Below, piece after piece: positions 10,306-26,720 of a stretch of DNA of 64,000 bases. Source of the DNA: Leptospira kirschneri serovar Cynopteri str. 3522 CT (GTDB lineage Bacteria > Spirochaetota > Leptospiria > Leptospirales > Leptospiraceae); NCBI RefSeq assembly GCF_000243695.2, contig NZ_AHMN02000010.1:178112-242111 (forward strand). Direction: 5' to 3'. The notes under the pieces are model-generated. The model made no database searches. It was not told where the DNA came from and saw only the letters and a list, made by a program, of their open reading frames with translations. Position numbers and translations under genes: made by a program. Numbering within the stretch: position 1 is the first letter of the stretch; every line of letters starts with the position of its first letter.

Positions 10306-11160
10306 TTATTCCTTTGTTATTTCGATAAAGTAAATACTTGCTTTGGGAAGTAATTTCTGAATCTTTTTTTCTTGAGACTTCAAAGCCGGTATATCATCTA
10401 AATTTAATGTATTTAACTTTTGTAATTTTCCAATTTCTTTTGGAAAAGTTGTGAACTGGTTGTTTTTTAAATATAACTTTTCTAGCTTTTGTAGTTTTCC
10501 GATTTCCTTTGGAAGAGTAGTGAGTTGATTCTTCCTTAAATCTAATAACCATAGTTCTTCTAAATATCCGATTTCCTTTGGAAGAGTTGTGAGTTGATTG
10601 TTAATTAAATATAACTCTTGTAGCTTTTTTAAATATCCGATTTCTTTAGGAATGGTTGTGAGTTGATTGTCGTTTAAATCCAATACTTGTAACTTTTTCA
10701 AATATTCGATTTCTTTTGGAAGAGTAGTGAGTTGATTGTTTCTTAAATCTAGTGATTCTAAATCTTTCAAATACTCAATTTCTTTTGGAAGAGTAGTGAG
10801 TTGATTGTTTCTTAAATCTAGTGATTCTAAATCTTTCAAATACTCAATTTCTTTTGGAAGAGTAGTGAGTTGATTGTGATCTAAATATAAGTATCTTAGT
10901 TTTTGTAATTTTCCAATTTCTTTAGGAAGAGTTACGAGTTGATTATTGCTTAAATCTAGCGATTCTAATTCTTTTAATTTTTCGATTTCTTTAGGAAGAG
11001 TTGTGAGTTGATTCTTACTTAAATCTAAAGTTTGAACATCCATTGGATTTTGAAGAGCTTTGTTTAGATTGTGATAGTGGCCTTTCTCTTCGGCTTTGAG
11101 TTGGCTCAAAAAGCAAAGAAGGATTAAAATTACTACTTTTTGTAAGTTCATGGTTTTCAT
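10306..11160 (-). CDS. Exported leucine-rich-repeat protein
   Basis: A signal peptide (NLQKVVILILLCFLSQLKA) is followed by about nine 23-residue repeats of the type L..LDL..NQLTTLPKEI.. and a degenerate tenth, then a short C-terminal cap. This is the LRR family expanded in pathogenic leptospires, some members of which are surface or secreted and bind host ligands; the ligand of this one is unknown. Two neighbouring repeats (EYLKDLESLDLRNNQLTTLP) are identical at DNA level over 69 bases, showing recent duplication. An internal ATG three codons in is an alternative start. It is convergent with the mutL-dedA unit. Confidence 0.92.
   Translation of the reverse strand: MKTMNLQKVVILILLCFLSQLKAEEKGHYHNLNKALQNPMDVQTLDLSKNQLTTLPKEIEKLKELESLDLSNNQLVTLPKEIGKLQKLRYLYLDHNQLTTLPKEIEYLKDLESLDLRNNQLTTLPKEIEYLKDLESLDLRNNQLTTLPKEIEYLKKLQVLDLNDNQLTTIPKEIGYLKKLQELYLINNQLTTLPKEIGYLEELWLLDLRKNQLTTLPKEIGKLQKLEKLYLKNNQFTTFPKEIGKLQKLNTLNLDDIPALKSQEKKIQKLLPKASIYFIEITKE
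10711..10848. repeat. Two identical 69-bp tandem units inside the LRR gene
   Basis: Bases 10711-10779 and 10780-10848 are identical, and the match runs on for about 29 further bases into the next repeat. Each unit encodes one 23-residue leucine-rich repeat. Perfect identity next to diverged units implies recent slippage or unequal exchange and a copy number that may vary between strains. Confidence 0.92.
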
Positions 11161-11339
11161 AATTCTAGAGTCATTTAAAAAATCTTTTCTTTTTTGTTAT
11201 TTGCCTATTGTTATAGTCTTTTTTCTAAAGCGACGGTCTTTTACAAAAATCAAAAGTCTAAACTTAGGTTCGAGATCAAAAAATTTGAGTTTTCGGAAAC
11301 AAAAGAAAAGAATATTCTGTACTCAAAGGCAGATCTTAA

Positions 11340-11567
11340 TTGGAAACCAATCAACCCAATCTATTTCCAAAAACAAAAGAGGAAATCATAAGAGAAAATT
11401 TGGATTTATTTGATCTTCCTATTCGTATCCAGGCATTGATCGAAAACATACTACAGGGGAATATCAGAGAACAATCCTTAGTTTGTTGTCATAGCGCCTG
11501 CGACGTATGTAACGCGACTATACGAACCTGTTTTCGTAAGATCAAAAATGAACTGGAACATTCGTGA
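11340..11567 (+). CDS. Small Cys-rich protein coupled to rarA
   Basis: Function not recognised. The 75-residue product has an acidic, helical N-terminal half and a C-terminal [16 protein letters not shown] cluster with spacing that could bind a metal (C-C-x3-C-x2-C-x5-C). Its stop overlaps the GTG start of rarA by 4 bases, so the two are probably translated together. The coding call rests on this overlap and on the ordered Cys motif; no strong ribosome-binding site is visible. Confidence 0.6.
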   Translation: METNQPNLFPKTKEEIIRENLDLFDLPIRIQALIENILQGNIREQSLVCCHSACDVCNATIRTCFRKIKNELEHS

Positions 11568-12835
11568 GCGACCTTTTTACTAAAAAACCGATTCCACCTC
11601 TTGCTCATAAAATACGTCCTTCCAGTTTTGAAGAAGTGATCGGACAGTCTAGGGCCACAAAACAACTCGTCAATTACCGATTTCCGGTTTCTATTATCTT
11701 ATACGGACCACCTGGAACCGGAAAATCCACGTTAGCCGGAATTCTATGCAGAAAATGGAATCTTCCTTTTGTGGAATACAATGCGGTTTCTACTGGAGTA
11801 GCAGAGATCAAAAAATTGTTGGAAAGGGCTGAACGAGAAGGAACCATCCTTCTTTTTTTGGATGAAATTCATCGTTTCAGTGCGTCTCAACAAGACAGCC
11901 TTTTGAAAGGAGTGGAAACCGGGCATTTAATATTGATCGGCGCCACGACCGAAAATCCGGCGTTTCGAATTACAAGGCCTCTATTGTCCAGATGCCAGAT
12001 TCTTAAAATAGAACCTCTTAGTTTAGAGGAACAGTCTTCTCTTTTGGAAAGAGGAATTCAAAATATAGAATATTCCATAAATCTAAACAAAGATGCAAAA
12101 GAAACTTTGATCCGTTTTTCGGGAGGAGACGGAAGAAAGTTACTTTCTAATTTAGAGGGTTTGAGTTTTAGTTTTCCTGAAAATCATACGATCTCCAAAT
12201 CGGACGTGGAAGAATATTTGGAAAGTCGTGTAATCGAATATGATAAAAGTGGGGAATCCCATTACGATGTGATTTCTGCGTTTATCAAATCGGTGCGAGG
12301 AAGTGATCCGGATGCTGCGTTGTATTATTTAGCCGTTTTACTCGAAGGAGGGGAAGACCCGCTTTTTATTATGCGAAGGCTGATCATTCTCGCGAGTGAA
12401 GATGTAGGAAACGCTTCCGTAAACGGATTACCTCTTGCTGTTTCAGGCTTACACGCGTTAGATGCAATTGGAATGCCGGAGGGAAGATTGATTCTTGCTC
12501 ACGTGACTACATTTTTAGCTTCTTGTCCAAAATCGAATGCGAGTTACAAGGGAATTGGTGCTGCTTTGGCTTTTGTTCGAGAGCACGGAACGGGAATCAA
12601 AATTCCGAACCGGCTTAGAAACGCTCCTACCTTTCTTCATAAAAAAGAAGGTGCTTCGAAAGGTTATATTTATCCTCACGATTTTGGGGGATTTAAGGAA
12701 CAAAATTATTTCCCGGATGAATTTGCCGACAATCCGCCTAAGTTTTATTTTCCAACTGGGAACGGAGCGGAATTAAAGCTGAAAGAATATCTGGACAAGG
12801 TTTGGGAAAAAACTCCCTGGAAAAAAGGAAATTAA
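11564..12835 (+). CDS. rarA: Replication-associated recombination ATPase RarA/MgsA
   Basis: AAA+ ATPase related to clamp loaders that acts at stalled or broken replication forks. GTG start. Seen: [17 protein letters not shown] (N-terminal clamp-loader signature), Walker [10 protein letters not shown] at about residue 48, Walker [11 protein letters not shown] near residue 100, sensor-1 GATTENPAF, the arginine finger LSRCQ, and the C-terminal RarA tetramerisation domain with [20 protein letters not shown] and ASEDVGNA. The 423-residue length is typical. It overlaps the upstream Cys-rich gene by 4 bases and its stop abuts the stop of a small convergent gene. Confidence 0.95.
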   Translation: MSDLFTKKPIPPLAHKIRPSSFEEVIGQSRATKQLVNYRFPVSIILYGPPGTGKSTLAGILCRKWNLPFVEYNAVSTGVAEIKKLLERAEREGTILLFLDEIHRFSASQQDSLLKGVETGHLILIGATTENPAFRITRPLLSRCQILKIEPLSLEEQSSLLERGIQNIEYSINLNKDAKETLIRFSGGDGRKLLSNLEGLSFSFPENHTISKSDVEEYLESRVIEYDKSGESHYDVISAFIKSVRGSDPDAALYYLAVLLEGGEDPLFIMRRLIILASEDVGNASVNGLPLAVSGLHALDAIGMPEGRLILAHVTTFLASCPKSNASYKGIGAALAFVREHGTGIKIPNRLRNAPTFLHKKEGASKGYIYPHDFGGFKEQNYFPDEFADNPPKFYFPTGNGAELKLKEYLDKVWEKTPWKKGN

Positions 12836-13006
12836 TTATTTATCATAGAGTTCTGGACGAACGATTCTGATTTGTTTAGTTTTGGATTCTGAATTTTCTG
12901 GGTCAAATTCGATTGAATTCCGATCTGAGTCCGAATTCTGGCGGTACATCGTCGTGTGTTGTGTTGGCTCTTTTATTTTTTTATATTTATATTCAGAATT
13001 GAACAT
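12836..13006 (-). CDS. Small hydrophilic protein, 56 residues, convergent with rarA
   Basis: Not recognised. On the minus strand an ATG at 13006 follows a good GAGGA with 5-base spacing, and the frame stays open for 56 codons to a TAA at 12836, which directly abuts the rarA stop. The product is charged and rich in Ser, Asn, Lys and Glu (begins MFNSEYKYKKIKE, ends IRIVRPELYDK) with no membrane segment or Cys. It may be cytoplasmic and partly disordered. The composition is protein-like and unlike the repeats around it. The plus-strand frame at 12882-13100 that covers it has no comparable start signal. Confidence 0.62.
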   Translation of the reverse strand: MFNSEYKYKKIKEPTQHTTMYRQNSDSDRNSIEFDPENSESKTKQIRIVRPELYDK

Positions 13007-14200
13007 TTTTCCTCATTGGGTCGTAAGACCGGCAAGGTTTAATAAATGTTTCGTTATTTTTGGTAAAAATCTGAATCTTTTTTTAAAGAGAGAATTATAA
13101 TTCGATTTAAAAATTGCGAATTTTGAGTAGAAGGTGCGTGTGAGTTCCCACATTTTAAAAGTTGTGCCAGTCAAATTACGAAATCTAACGATATTGGCTT
13201 TTGGTTTATAGGATTCCCTCTTGATAAATTCGCATGAATTTTTTATAATCTAAGAACTGTATAAAGATTACAAACTGGAATAAATCATTTTTAAATTCTT
13301 AAAAAACATGGAGTTTTTACGGCTTAGGTCTCATTGTAAGATTTACGACTTTTAACAATTTAAATGTAAGAGATTCGCTTTATAAAATCCAGACTTTACA
13401 ATAAAAGTAAAATGTGGAACTCACACAAATCGAGATTTTACAGTTTAATTCCAAAAATGTGGGAACTCTTACTTTTAAAAAATGTCCCAACTTTCTTATA
13501 TCGAATTTACATTCAGTTATTGCTCGAACAATCTTAAAGAGAGATTGTTTCAAACGTTAGATACTTTAAAAAGCCAAGTAAGAGTCAATCTTTGAGAACT
13601 TCTGCATCTTTGTAAAATCGCCCTTAAATTTTTAATACGATTTTTATACATCTGAATCAAATAAACGGTCGATTCTTAATTAGTCGTCCCTGAAAAAGAG
13701 TTACAATAGCGAATAACGCAAAAGGGATCGTGTTAAAGAACTAAAGCAGAACGACTCCCTACCATAACCAACCCCACAAGTATTTAGATTTCAATATTAA
13801 ATCTTGTGGGAATTACGACAAATCCTCTGTAAAACTAGTTCCCACTCCACAACGCGATTCATAGAGAGCGTTGTGTTGAGTTTCAAACGCGATTAATAGA
13901 GAGCGTTGTACTTTAGTTTTCCTTATTTTTGGGCGGCAACTCAATGAATTGCTTCCCATGGGTCGCAATTCAGGTGGAGACGTTCGGAAAAATTTTCTCT
14001 ATCAGAAAAACATACTTTTTGCAAGTAAAAAATCTCATTCTTGTCGGAACACTTGAAAGATGTGTGTTTTGGGTTGCGTTCTATATTAAAACTAAAGGCG
14101 ATTCTTATATAATGTTTTATGAATGCAATTTATTGAACAAAGCTAAAGAGTCCGACTTGCCTGTGGCAAGTCGATTCGCTCTGAGCCCTGCTCACGTTAA
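13007..14200. repeat. Repeat-rich gap between the small gene and hisC
   Basis: No further gene is supported. Short GTGGGAACT/AGTTCCCAC boxes lie at about 13140, 13410 and 13455. Bases about 13495-13620 resemble 20218-20345. Bases about 13758-13850 and 13930-14055 are the two parts of a degenerate copy of the 253-bp element, split by AACGC...GCGTT hairpin units (13849-13915). Bases about 14116-14200 are a hairpin-repeat copy whose last bases, GCTCACGTTAA, directly abut the hisC stop codon. Confidence 0.7.
13012..13016 (-). promoter_or_regulatory. Ribosome-binding site deciding the small-gene start
   Basis: GAGGA on the minus strand, 5 bases before the ATG at 13006-13004. It is the main support for calling the 56-codon frame a gene. 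Confidence 0.6.
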
Positions 14201-15313
14201 TTAACGAAATTCTTTTTCTAAAGCTTCTAAAACTAGATCGTTTTGTTCCGGTCTACCGATCGTGATTCGGATCGCATTCAGGTCGTAACTTTTTAAATCT
14301 CGTAGAATAATTCCTTGTTTTAAAAGGGAATTGGAAATTTCGGAGGAAGATTTACCACGCTTTCTTGCAAAAAATGTAATGAAGTTCGCATAAGAATCAA
14401 TAAACTCTATACTTTGTTCGGCGGCGAATTTTTCATATCGTTTCATCTCATTCCAATTATTTTCCAGATACGATTTCACGTGAGACTCATTTTTAAGCGC
14501 TTCCGTGGCGGCGAGAGCGGAAAGATTAGTTACACTAAAAGGAGGACGCATCTTATATAAATTGGAAATCAGTTCCCGGTTTCCGATCCCGTAACCGATC
14601 CTCATTCCACCCAGTCCATAAACTTTGGAAAAAGTACCCGTATAAAAAACGTTTGGAAAAAGATCAGTAACTTCCTTAGCAGGAATAAACTTATTCGGAT
14701 CTTTTTTACTTCCGAATTCCATATAAGCAGCGTCAATTACGACTAACGTGTCTGGAGAAATTCTACTTAAAAACTCATAAACGTCTGATTTAGAAAGGGC
14801 GTCTCCGGCAGGGTTGGAAGGAGTACATAAGAAAATAATCTTAGGTCGAATCAATTTTGCCAAATCTAAGAAAGCGTTCAAATCGTGAGTAACGCTCTCT
14901 GTGGAATGAACTTTAGCTCCGCACTGTAGAGCGTAAATTTTATACATCGCAAAAGTAATGCGGTTGATCAGAACGGAATCACCCTGATCTAAAACACATC
15001 TGCAAACAAAGTCTAAAACTTGATCGCTTCCATTTCCCGGAATGATTCGATCCAAAGTAAGATCGAACTTAGAACAAAGGGCTGTTTTAAAATCCAGATA
15101 AGAATCGTCCGGATAAAAAGACATTTTCGAAGCTGCTCGCCGAACTACTTCCATAACGGACTCTGCACAACCGAACGGATTTTCGTTCGAACCTAATTTG
15201 ATTATATGATTCGGATCAATCCCGAATTCTCGAACTACAAGTTCGATCGGTTTTCCGGCTTCGTAACTTTTGAGGGAGTTCAATATAGATCGAAATGAAA
15301 TCATCACTCCCAT
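14201..15313 (-). CDS. hisC: Histidinol-phosphate aminotransferase
   Basis: PLP-dependent class I/II aminotransferase converting imidazole-acetol phosphate and glutamate to histidinol phosphate in histidine synthesis. Seen: LGSNENPFG near residue 40, [38 protein letters not shown] (Asn167 region), VIDAAYMEF and the PLP-lysine site [18 protein letters not shown] (Lys230). 370 residues is a normal length. A Met three codons in (MISFRSIL) is an alternative start. No other his gene is adjacent, and related aminotransferases acting on other substrates cannot be fully excluded. Confidence 0.9.
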   Translation of the reverse strand: MGVMISFRSILNSLKSYEAGKPIELVVREFGIDPNHIIKLGSNENPFGCAESVMEVVRRAASKMSFYPDDSYLDFKTALCSKFDLTLDRIIPGNGSDQVLDFVCRCVLDQGDSVLINRITFAMYKIYALQCGAKVHSTESVTHDLNAFLDLAKLIRPKIIFLCTPSNPAGDALSKSDVYEFLSRISPDTLVVIDAAYMEFGSKKDPNKFIPAKEVTDLFPNVFYTGTFSKVYGLGGMRIGYGIGNRELISNLYKMRPPFSVTNLSALAATEALKNESHVKSYLENNWNEMKRYEKFAAEQSIEFIDSYANFITFFARKRGKSSSEISNSLLKQGIILRDLKSYDLNAIRITIGRPEQNDLVLEALEKEFR

Positions 15314-15454
15314 GCTTTTGGATGGGAAAAATTTTGGAAATCGATTTAAGAATCAATTTGTATCGAACTCCGGAAAAAAATATTTTCATTCGTTATATTC
15401 CGAATTTTTTTTTCTTCTAATTCCGGGTATTCGTTAGAGAGCTTGGTGATAAAA

Positions 15455-15625
15455 ATGAAAGACTCGTTGTTTCACGGAGATAATAAAGGAAAAGATCTGG
15501 AATATTTAAAAGATCTTTTAGACGGAGACCTCTTAATACAAGAGATATTGGAGTCGTTCGAAAATTTCGATCGCCTGGTAGGAAATGAAATTCAAGAATT
15601 TTTCCCGCCAAAAGACGATTTATAG
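15455..15625 (+). CDS. Small acidic protein, unknown function
   Basis: Not recognised. 56 residues from the ATG at 15455 (MKDSLFHGDNKG...); an in-frame TTG at 15443 would add four residues. The sequence is acidic and predicted helical (KDLEYLKDLLDGDLLIQEIL, then SFENFDRLVG) and ends two bases before the end of the convergent cyclase gene. Amino-acid pattern and AT-rich third positions look coding, and the gene is divergent from hisC. Confidence is moderate because the start signals are weak. Confidence 0.5.
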   Translation: MKDSLFHGDNKGKDLEYLKDLLDGDLLIQEILESFENFDRLVGNEIQEFFPPKDDL

Positions 15626-15626
15626 A

Positions 15627-17219
<1,593 letters not shown>

Positions 17220-17380
17220 TAAAACCTACCGGATTTCACGAATATATAAAAAAATAATTGGCGTCCTATATGGAAGGGTAGAGAATTACAGACTCGCTTG
17301 TCAATAGAAGAACTCGGCAGGTTCTGTTCTAAAGGATCGTGAAAGTAGCGTTAAACGAATTGCCATTTTAGGAAAGTCGA

Positions 17381-19090
<1,710 letters not shown>

Positions 19091-19209
19091 AGGATGAAAA
19101 CGTTTTTTCTAAAATTCGCTTGTCATTATTTTTTTTCTAAATAATCTAATGCTTTGCGATTTTTGACGATTTAGCGAGTCGAATGAATTAGGTGAGGGTG
19201 AGTACTTCA

Positions 19210-19600
<391 letters not shown>

Positions 19601-20631
19601 AGCTTAAACTCCAGATATTAAATTTTATTAATATATAATATATATTGTATTGGCATTTCTTTTCGTGGTAAAACTGGAACATCCATCTGGTTTGATTTAA
19701 AATTAAAAAATAGTTTCATTTTTAGCAATAAGGCTATTGAAAAATTAATTTTCCGTTTGTTCGTTGTATTGAAATGGATTATTGAAGTAGTTTTATTAAT
19801 CGTTGCATAGAATTTTCAAAAACTCTATTTTATAAATGGACTTGACATTAGTTGTTGTAGTAAAGCTGAAACGTTCGTCTGATTTTGTTTAAAATTAAAA
19901 ACGATTTCATTTTTACTCAAGAACTACATAATAAAATACTTATTTAATGTGAGTTCGATGTAAAGAATCCGTGATTCTAAAAAAAAGTTGGAATCTGAAT
20001 TTTATAGATCGATTCCTTAAATGTGGGAACTACCACAATTTAAAAAATAGAAATTTATAACAATTGAACCTGTCATATTCAGGTGTAGGAACACCGTACA
20101 AAACTTAGGTTTGTCTGTAAAATGGTATGGGAATTCCTTTAAATCACGATTTTACGAACAAATTTAAAAATGTAGGAACTCATACTTTTAGAAAAGTTTT
20201 TCTCAACTGAACTCACGTTTACTACTCGAACAATACTACCCAAGTTTGTTTCCAAAGTTAGAATACTACCTCCTTTAAAAAACAGCCAATAGTTCCGAGT
20301 TAGATGCAATTTTTGAGGATTTCTGTATTTTTGCAAAATAGACGGTTCATTTCGGGTACGTCCGAGTAAAAAATAAGATTTAAGTTTTGATAATGGCCGT
20401 AAAACAGCGGTTTTATACAAAAATTGGATGGACGATGGTTCTTTATGGTAGTTCCCACAATTTTCAAAGTTTAACTGGTAAATCTACGATTTGTGAGAGT
20501 TCCCACAGATTAAGTTACATAATAAATTTTTAAACATTTATTTTTTATGGAAAAATCAGGTTTTTATAAGACAAATCTCTTACGACCTGCTCACGTTATG
20601 CTGGGATCATAAAATCCAAAGTAAAAACTAC
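19601..20631. repeat. Repeat-rich gap before rnpB
   Basis: No gene is supported. Bases about 19660-19725 and 19850-19925 are two degenerate copies of one sequence (GGTAAAACTGGAACATCCAT / AGTAAAGCTGAAACGTTCGT, then TTTAAAATTAAAAA). Bases about 19733-19825 are a diverged copy of the 98-bp element. Bases about 19945-20600 are the longest copy of a composite repeat shared with 42782-43236 and, inverted, 46905-47256; it ends in CTGCTCACGTTA. Confidence 0.7.
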
Positions 20632-21016
<385 letters not shown>

Positions 21017-21082
21017 TTGATTTTAACTATTTTTTAAAAGCTTAAAGAAAACGAGAAAAAAAGAAAGAATCTTTATAAATTT

Positions 21083-21098
21083 TGGCACGCGGCTTGCA
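21083..21098 (+). promoter_or_regulatory. Sigma-54 (-24/-12) promoter
   Basis: TGGCACGCGGCTTGCA matches the sigma-54 consensus TGGCAC-N5-TTGCA exactly, with GG and GC correctly 10 bases apart. It lies 38 bases before the ATG at 21136, leaving room for a start site near 21110 and the ribosome-binding site GAGGTGA. Such promoters need RpoN and an enhancer-binding activator; no activator gene is in the window. Confidence 0.87.
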
Positions 21099-21135
21099 TA
21101 TATCTATACAAGAACACTGGAATTGAGGTGATAAG

Positions 21136-21585
21136 ATGAACAAGTTTGCGGCAATTGCTCTTTTTTTAAGCATTTTTACCGGACTTTATGCTACTTCAGA
21201 AGCCGAAAGGGTAGAGGAAGAGCTTAATAAGTTTACACCTCAGAACGAAATCCAACTTGCAAATAAACTCAGTGCTTTGGGAACTCTGAAACAAAAAGTG
21301 AGAGATTATCATTCTGCAATCGATCTTTATAACCAATCCCTTCATGTTCGTGAAAAGATGGGAGAAAAAGAATCCTCCGGTTACGCTCTGGTTCTCTATC
21401 TCAAATCCATTTCGGAGTTCCGCCAAGGAAAATATTGTTCCGCACTTGAGAACATCAAAAACGTAATTTCTATCTATCAAAAAATCGGAGATATCGATTC
21501 TGCTCTCAATGCGGAAGAAGAAGCCTACAAAAGATACCAAGAAGCTTGTTCCATTCATATGGAGAATGTTGCAAAGGCAGAATAA
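21136..21585 (+). CDS. Small exported TPR-like protein under a sigma-54 promoter
   Basis: 149 residues with a signal peptide ([19 protein letters not shown]) and then helical TPR-like repeats: [57 protein letters not shown] and [16 protein letters not shown]. The protein is likely periplasmic and binds protein partners; its specific role is unknown. GAGGTGA five bases before the ATG is a strong ribosome-binding site. It sits between a perfect sigma-54 promoter and a strong terminator, so it forms its own transcription unit, switched on by an activator under particular conditions (nitrogen, stress or host signals are the usual ones; the signal is not known). Confidence 0.82.
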   Translation: MNKFAAIALFLSIFTGLYATSEAERVEEELNKFTPQNEIQLANKLSALGTLKQKVRDYHSAIDLYNQSLHVREKMGEKESSGYALVLYLKSISEFRQGKYCSALENIKNVISIYQKIGDIDSALNAEEEAYKRYQEACSIHMENVAKAE

Positions 21586-21631
21586 TTTTAAGTTTCGAAT
21601 TCATCCCATCTCTAGTTCTAACTGACTTGAC

Positions 21632-21660
21632 CCCGCCCTGAAAAGGGCGGGATTTTTTTT
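21632..21660 (+). terminator. Rho-independent terminator
   Basis: Perfect 8-bp stem CCCGCCCT-GAAA-AGGGCGGG at 21632-21651 followed by ATTTTTTTT. It ends the 21136-21585 transcript before hpf. Confidence 0.92.
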
Positions 21661-21750
21661 GATTTGACTCTCTTCATTTCAAGACTAACCTGAAACTCCG
21701 GATGCTGTTATTTCAATAGATCTAAATACAAAAATAATTCGGAGCAGCGT

Positions 21751-22038
<288 letters not shown>

Positions 22039-22042
22039 ATCG

Positions 22043-22068
22043 TCCGGTGGAGTCCTTCCGCCGGATTT
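22043..22068 (+). terminator. Possible terminator after hpf
   Basis: An 8-bp stem with one G-T pair, TCCGGTGG-AGTCCTT-CCGCCGGA, begins five bases after the hpf stop. The following T-run is short, so it may attenuate rather than stop transcription into the next gene. Confidence 0.55.
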
Positions 22069-22089
22069 CAAGTTAAATATCCGAATCTC

Positions 22090-23031
<942 letters not shown>

Positions 23032-23060
23032 ATCGAGTTTTTGTCGTTTTTTGAATATTC

Positions 23061-25136
23061 TTAAATCTTAAACTGATTGATAAGGCGTAATAATCCTTCC
23101 GATTGAGTATGCATATTTTTAGAAAATCCGGTCAAATCGTCTGCACCGCTTGCGATTTCTTGAGTTCCTTCTGAAATACTTAGGATCGTTTTTGCGATTT
23201 CGTCCGAAGCGCGTCTTTGCTCTTGTACGGCTTCTTCAATTTGAAGACTAAAATTCATGAGAGAGCTAGCACTGCTATGAATTTTTTCAGTATTCTTTTC
23301 TTGAGCGTTTACCGAATCCAAAACCGTTTTTGCCGAAACTCCGAACATATCCACAGAACTTCTAAGTTTTGCCAGGATTTCGGAAGCTTCCTTTACTTTT
23401 CCGGTTCCGTTCATTACGGCCCGATTTGTAGATTCTACAAGTTGTCCTATTTCTTGAACGCTATTGGAGGTTTGAGAAGCAAGTTTAGAAATTTCTTCCG
23501 CAACTACCGCAAAACCTTTTCCGGCTTCTCCCGCTCTTGCCGCTTCGATTGCGGCGTTTAACGCGAGTAAGTTGGTTTTTTCGGATATATCGGTGATGAT
23601 CGATAGGATTTCGTTGATCCTGGAGGCGCTATCTCCGATTTCGTCCATCGCTTTTGTAGATTGATTCATCGAACCTTCGCCAGTAACGGCTTGTTGTTGT
23701 GATTCGTTTGCGAGAAAGGAAAGTGATTTCATCTCTTCATTAATTTTTGCGATCTGTTCTTTTAAAAGAATTACGTTTCCGTCTATATCTTTCATGTGTG
23801 AAATCGCCTTTTCCATCGACCTACCTACGTTTTCAGCGGAAGATGCTAATTCTTCGATCGCCGCCGAAGATTCTTCCGACGCGGAAGCTTGTTCCTGGGC
23901 TACGTCGTAAAAACTTTTAGAAGATTCAGCCATTTTATCGGAGGTAGAGTTGAGGGATTCGGAAGAATCTTTGATTTCAAATATGATTTTTTTGATGTTA
24001 TTCTTCATCTGATTGAGAGAAATAAGAAGTTTTCCGATTTCGTCCTTTCGCTCGTACTGATTGGCTACGACTAGATTTCCGGAAGAAATTTCTTCGGAAA
24101 AGGAGATCGCGGTATTGATTCCATTTGTAATCAATTTTTGGAATATTAGATTTAATACAAGTAGGATCGCGACCATGGTGATTAAGGAAGTGGTAATCGT
24201 TTCCAAAATGATCATGGATAAATTCTTCCAAAAAATATCGTAAGGTACACTTACTTCTAAAATCCATTTCTTATCATAATTGCCTAAGTAAAAAGAATAG
24301 AAGAAATGTGTGGATTTGTCTTTTTCGTAGATTTGGATTTCTTGTTTCTGACTTCCTTCTAAGATTAGTTTTTTCCATTCCGGATCTGGGATTTGTTTTC
24401 CGACGAGTTCGGGTTGTAATCCATTTGCTGCATAAAAACCTCCGGGGGAAATCAAATTCAAATAACCTTTTCCTTGGTAGGGACGGATGGGAGCAATCAT
24501 CTCCTGCATGTTTTTCATGGTTATATCCATGCCTACTACTCCGGCAAATTCCCCGTTTCTGCGTAACGGTTTAGCCACTGAAATCATCAAAACTTCTTTT
24601 CCGGATACCGGATAGGCGAAAGGATCTGCAATATAATCTTTTCCAGTTTTTTTGGGAATGTTATAAAAGTAACCGCTTATGTCTTGATTATCGTAATAGA
24701 CTACTTGTTCCAATACGAGCGGTCTGTCCGCACCGGCGGATTTATTGAGGTATGGAATGAATCTTCCGGTTGAGTCATAACCTTGTTTATTTACATATTG
24801 TGAATCGTTCGAGTCGAACTTTCCGGGTTCAAATACCGACCAGGTTCCGAAGTAATTTGGATCCGAATCGGCCAGGTCTTTCAACGACTCGATCGTTTCT
24901 TCTCTTGTAGGTCTTGCATGAGAAAGTTGGAATTCTATTCCTCTTAATCCCCCCAATGCTTTGTCGAAAAAGTCTTGGATTTCGAAAGCGTATCTGGATG
25001 CTATCAAGGAGGAAGAATCTTTGATATCCTGTGTTAATTTGAAATAAGTTGAAACAGCATTGATGGCTGTGATAGCAATACTTCCTGCCATAAGCACGAG
25101 GGCAAGATACAGGGATATTCTAAACCGGATACTCAT
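23061..25136 (-). CDS. Methyl-accepting chemotaxis protein with dCache sensor
   Basis: Chemoreceptor that signals through CheW and CheA to the flagellar motor. 691 residues: a transmembrane helix at about 8-28; a periplasmic dCache-type domain to about residue 280 with [32 protein letters not shown] and [13 protein letters not shown]; a second membrane helix at about 304-330; a HAMP-like linker ([20 protein letters not shown]); and a long coiled-coil signalling domain with the hairpin tip [26 protein letters not shown] (25143-25148) six bases before the ATG fixes the start. dCache domains often bind amino acids or other small molecules; the ligand here is unknown. The outer-membrane protein gene just upstream may share its transcript. 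Confidence 0.95.
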   Translation of the reverse strand: MSIRFRISLYLALVLMAGSIAITAINAVSTYFKLTQDIKDSSSLIASRYAFEIQDFFDKALGGLRGIEFQLSHARPTREETIESLKDLADSDPNYFGTWSVFEPGKFDSNDSQYVNKQGYDSTGRFIPYLNKSAGADRPLVLEQVVYYDNQDISGYFYNIPKKTGKDYIADPFAYPVSGKEVLMISVAKPLRRNGEFAGVVGMDITMKNMQEMIAPIRPYQGKGYLNLISPGGFYAANGLQPELVGKQIPDPEWKKLILEGSQKQEIQIYEKDKSTHFFYSFYLGNYDKKWILEVSVPYDIFWKNLSMIILETITTSLITMVAILLVLNLIFQKLITNGINTAISFSEEISSGNLVVANQYERKDEIGKLLISLNQMKNNIKKIIFEIKDSSESLNSTSDKMAESSKSFYDVAQEQASASEESSAAIEELASSAENVGRSMEKAISHMKDIDGNVILLKEQIAKINEEMKSLSFLANESQQQAVTGEGSMNQSTKAMDEIGDSASRINEILSIITDISEKTNLLALNAAIEAARAGEAGKGFAVVAEEISKLASQTSNSVQEIGQLVESTNRAVMNGTGKVKEASEILAKLRSSVDMFGVSAKTVLDSVNAQEKNTEKIHSSASSLMNFSLQIEEAVQEQRRASDEIAKTILSISEGTQEIASGADDLTGFSKNMHTQSEGLLRLINQFKI

Positions 25137-25142
25137 GAATTT

Positions 25143-25148
25143 CCTCCT
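25143..25148 (-). promoter_or_regulatory. Strong ribosome-binding site of the dCache chemoreceptor
   Basis: Perfect AGGAGG on the minus strand with six-base spacing to the ATG at 25136. Confidence 0.8.
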
Positions 25149-25160
25149 CTTTTGTGTATC

Positions 25161-26720
<1,560 letters not shown>

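Noticed and set aside
12882..13100. 72-codon plus-strand frame
   Set aside because: It opposes the better supported minus-strand small gene and has no ribosome-binding site.
13929..14204. 91-codon plus-strand open frame
   Set aside because: It lies wholly within decayed copies of the 253-bp element and the hairpin repeat, and its translation matches the equally repeat-derived frame at 47857-48147.
20139..20420. 93-codon minus-strand frame
   Set aside because: Contained in the composite repeat; not protein-like.
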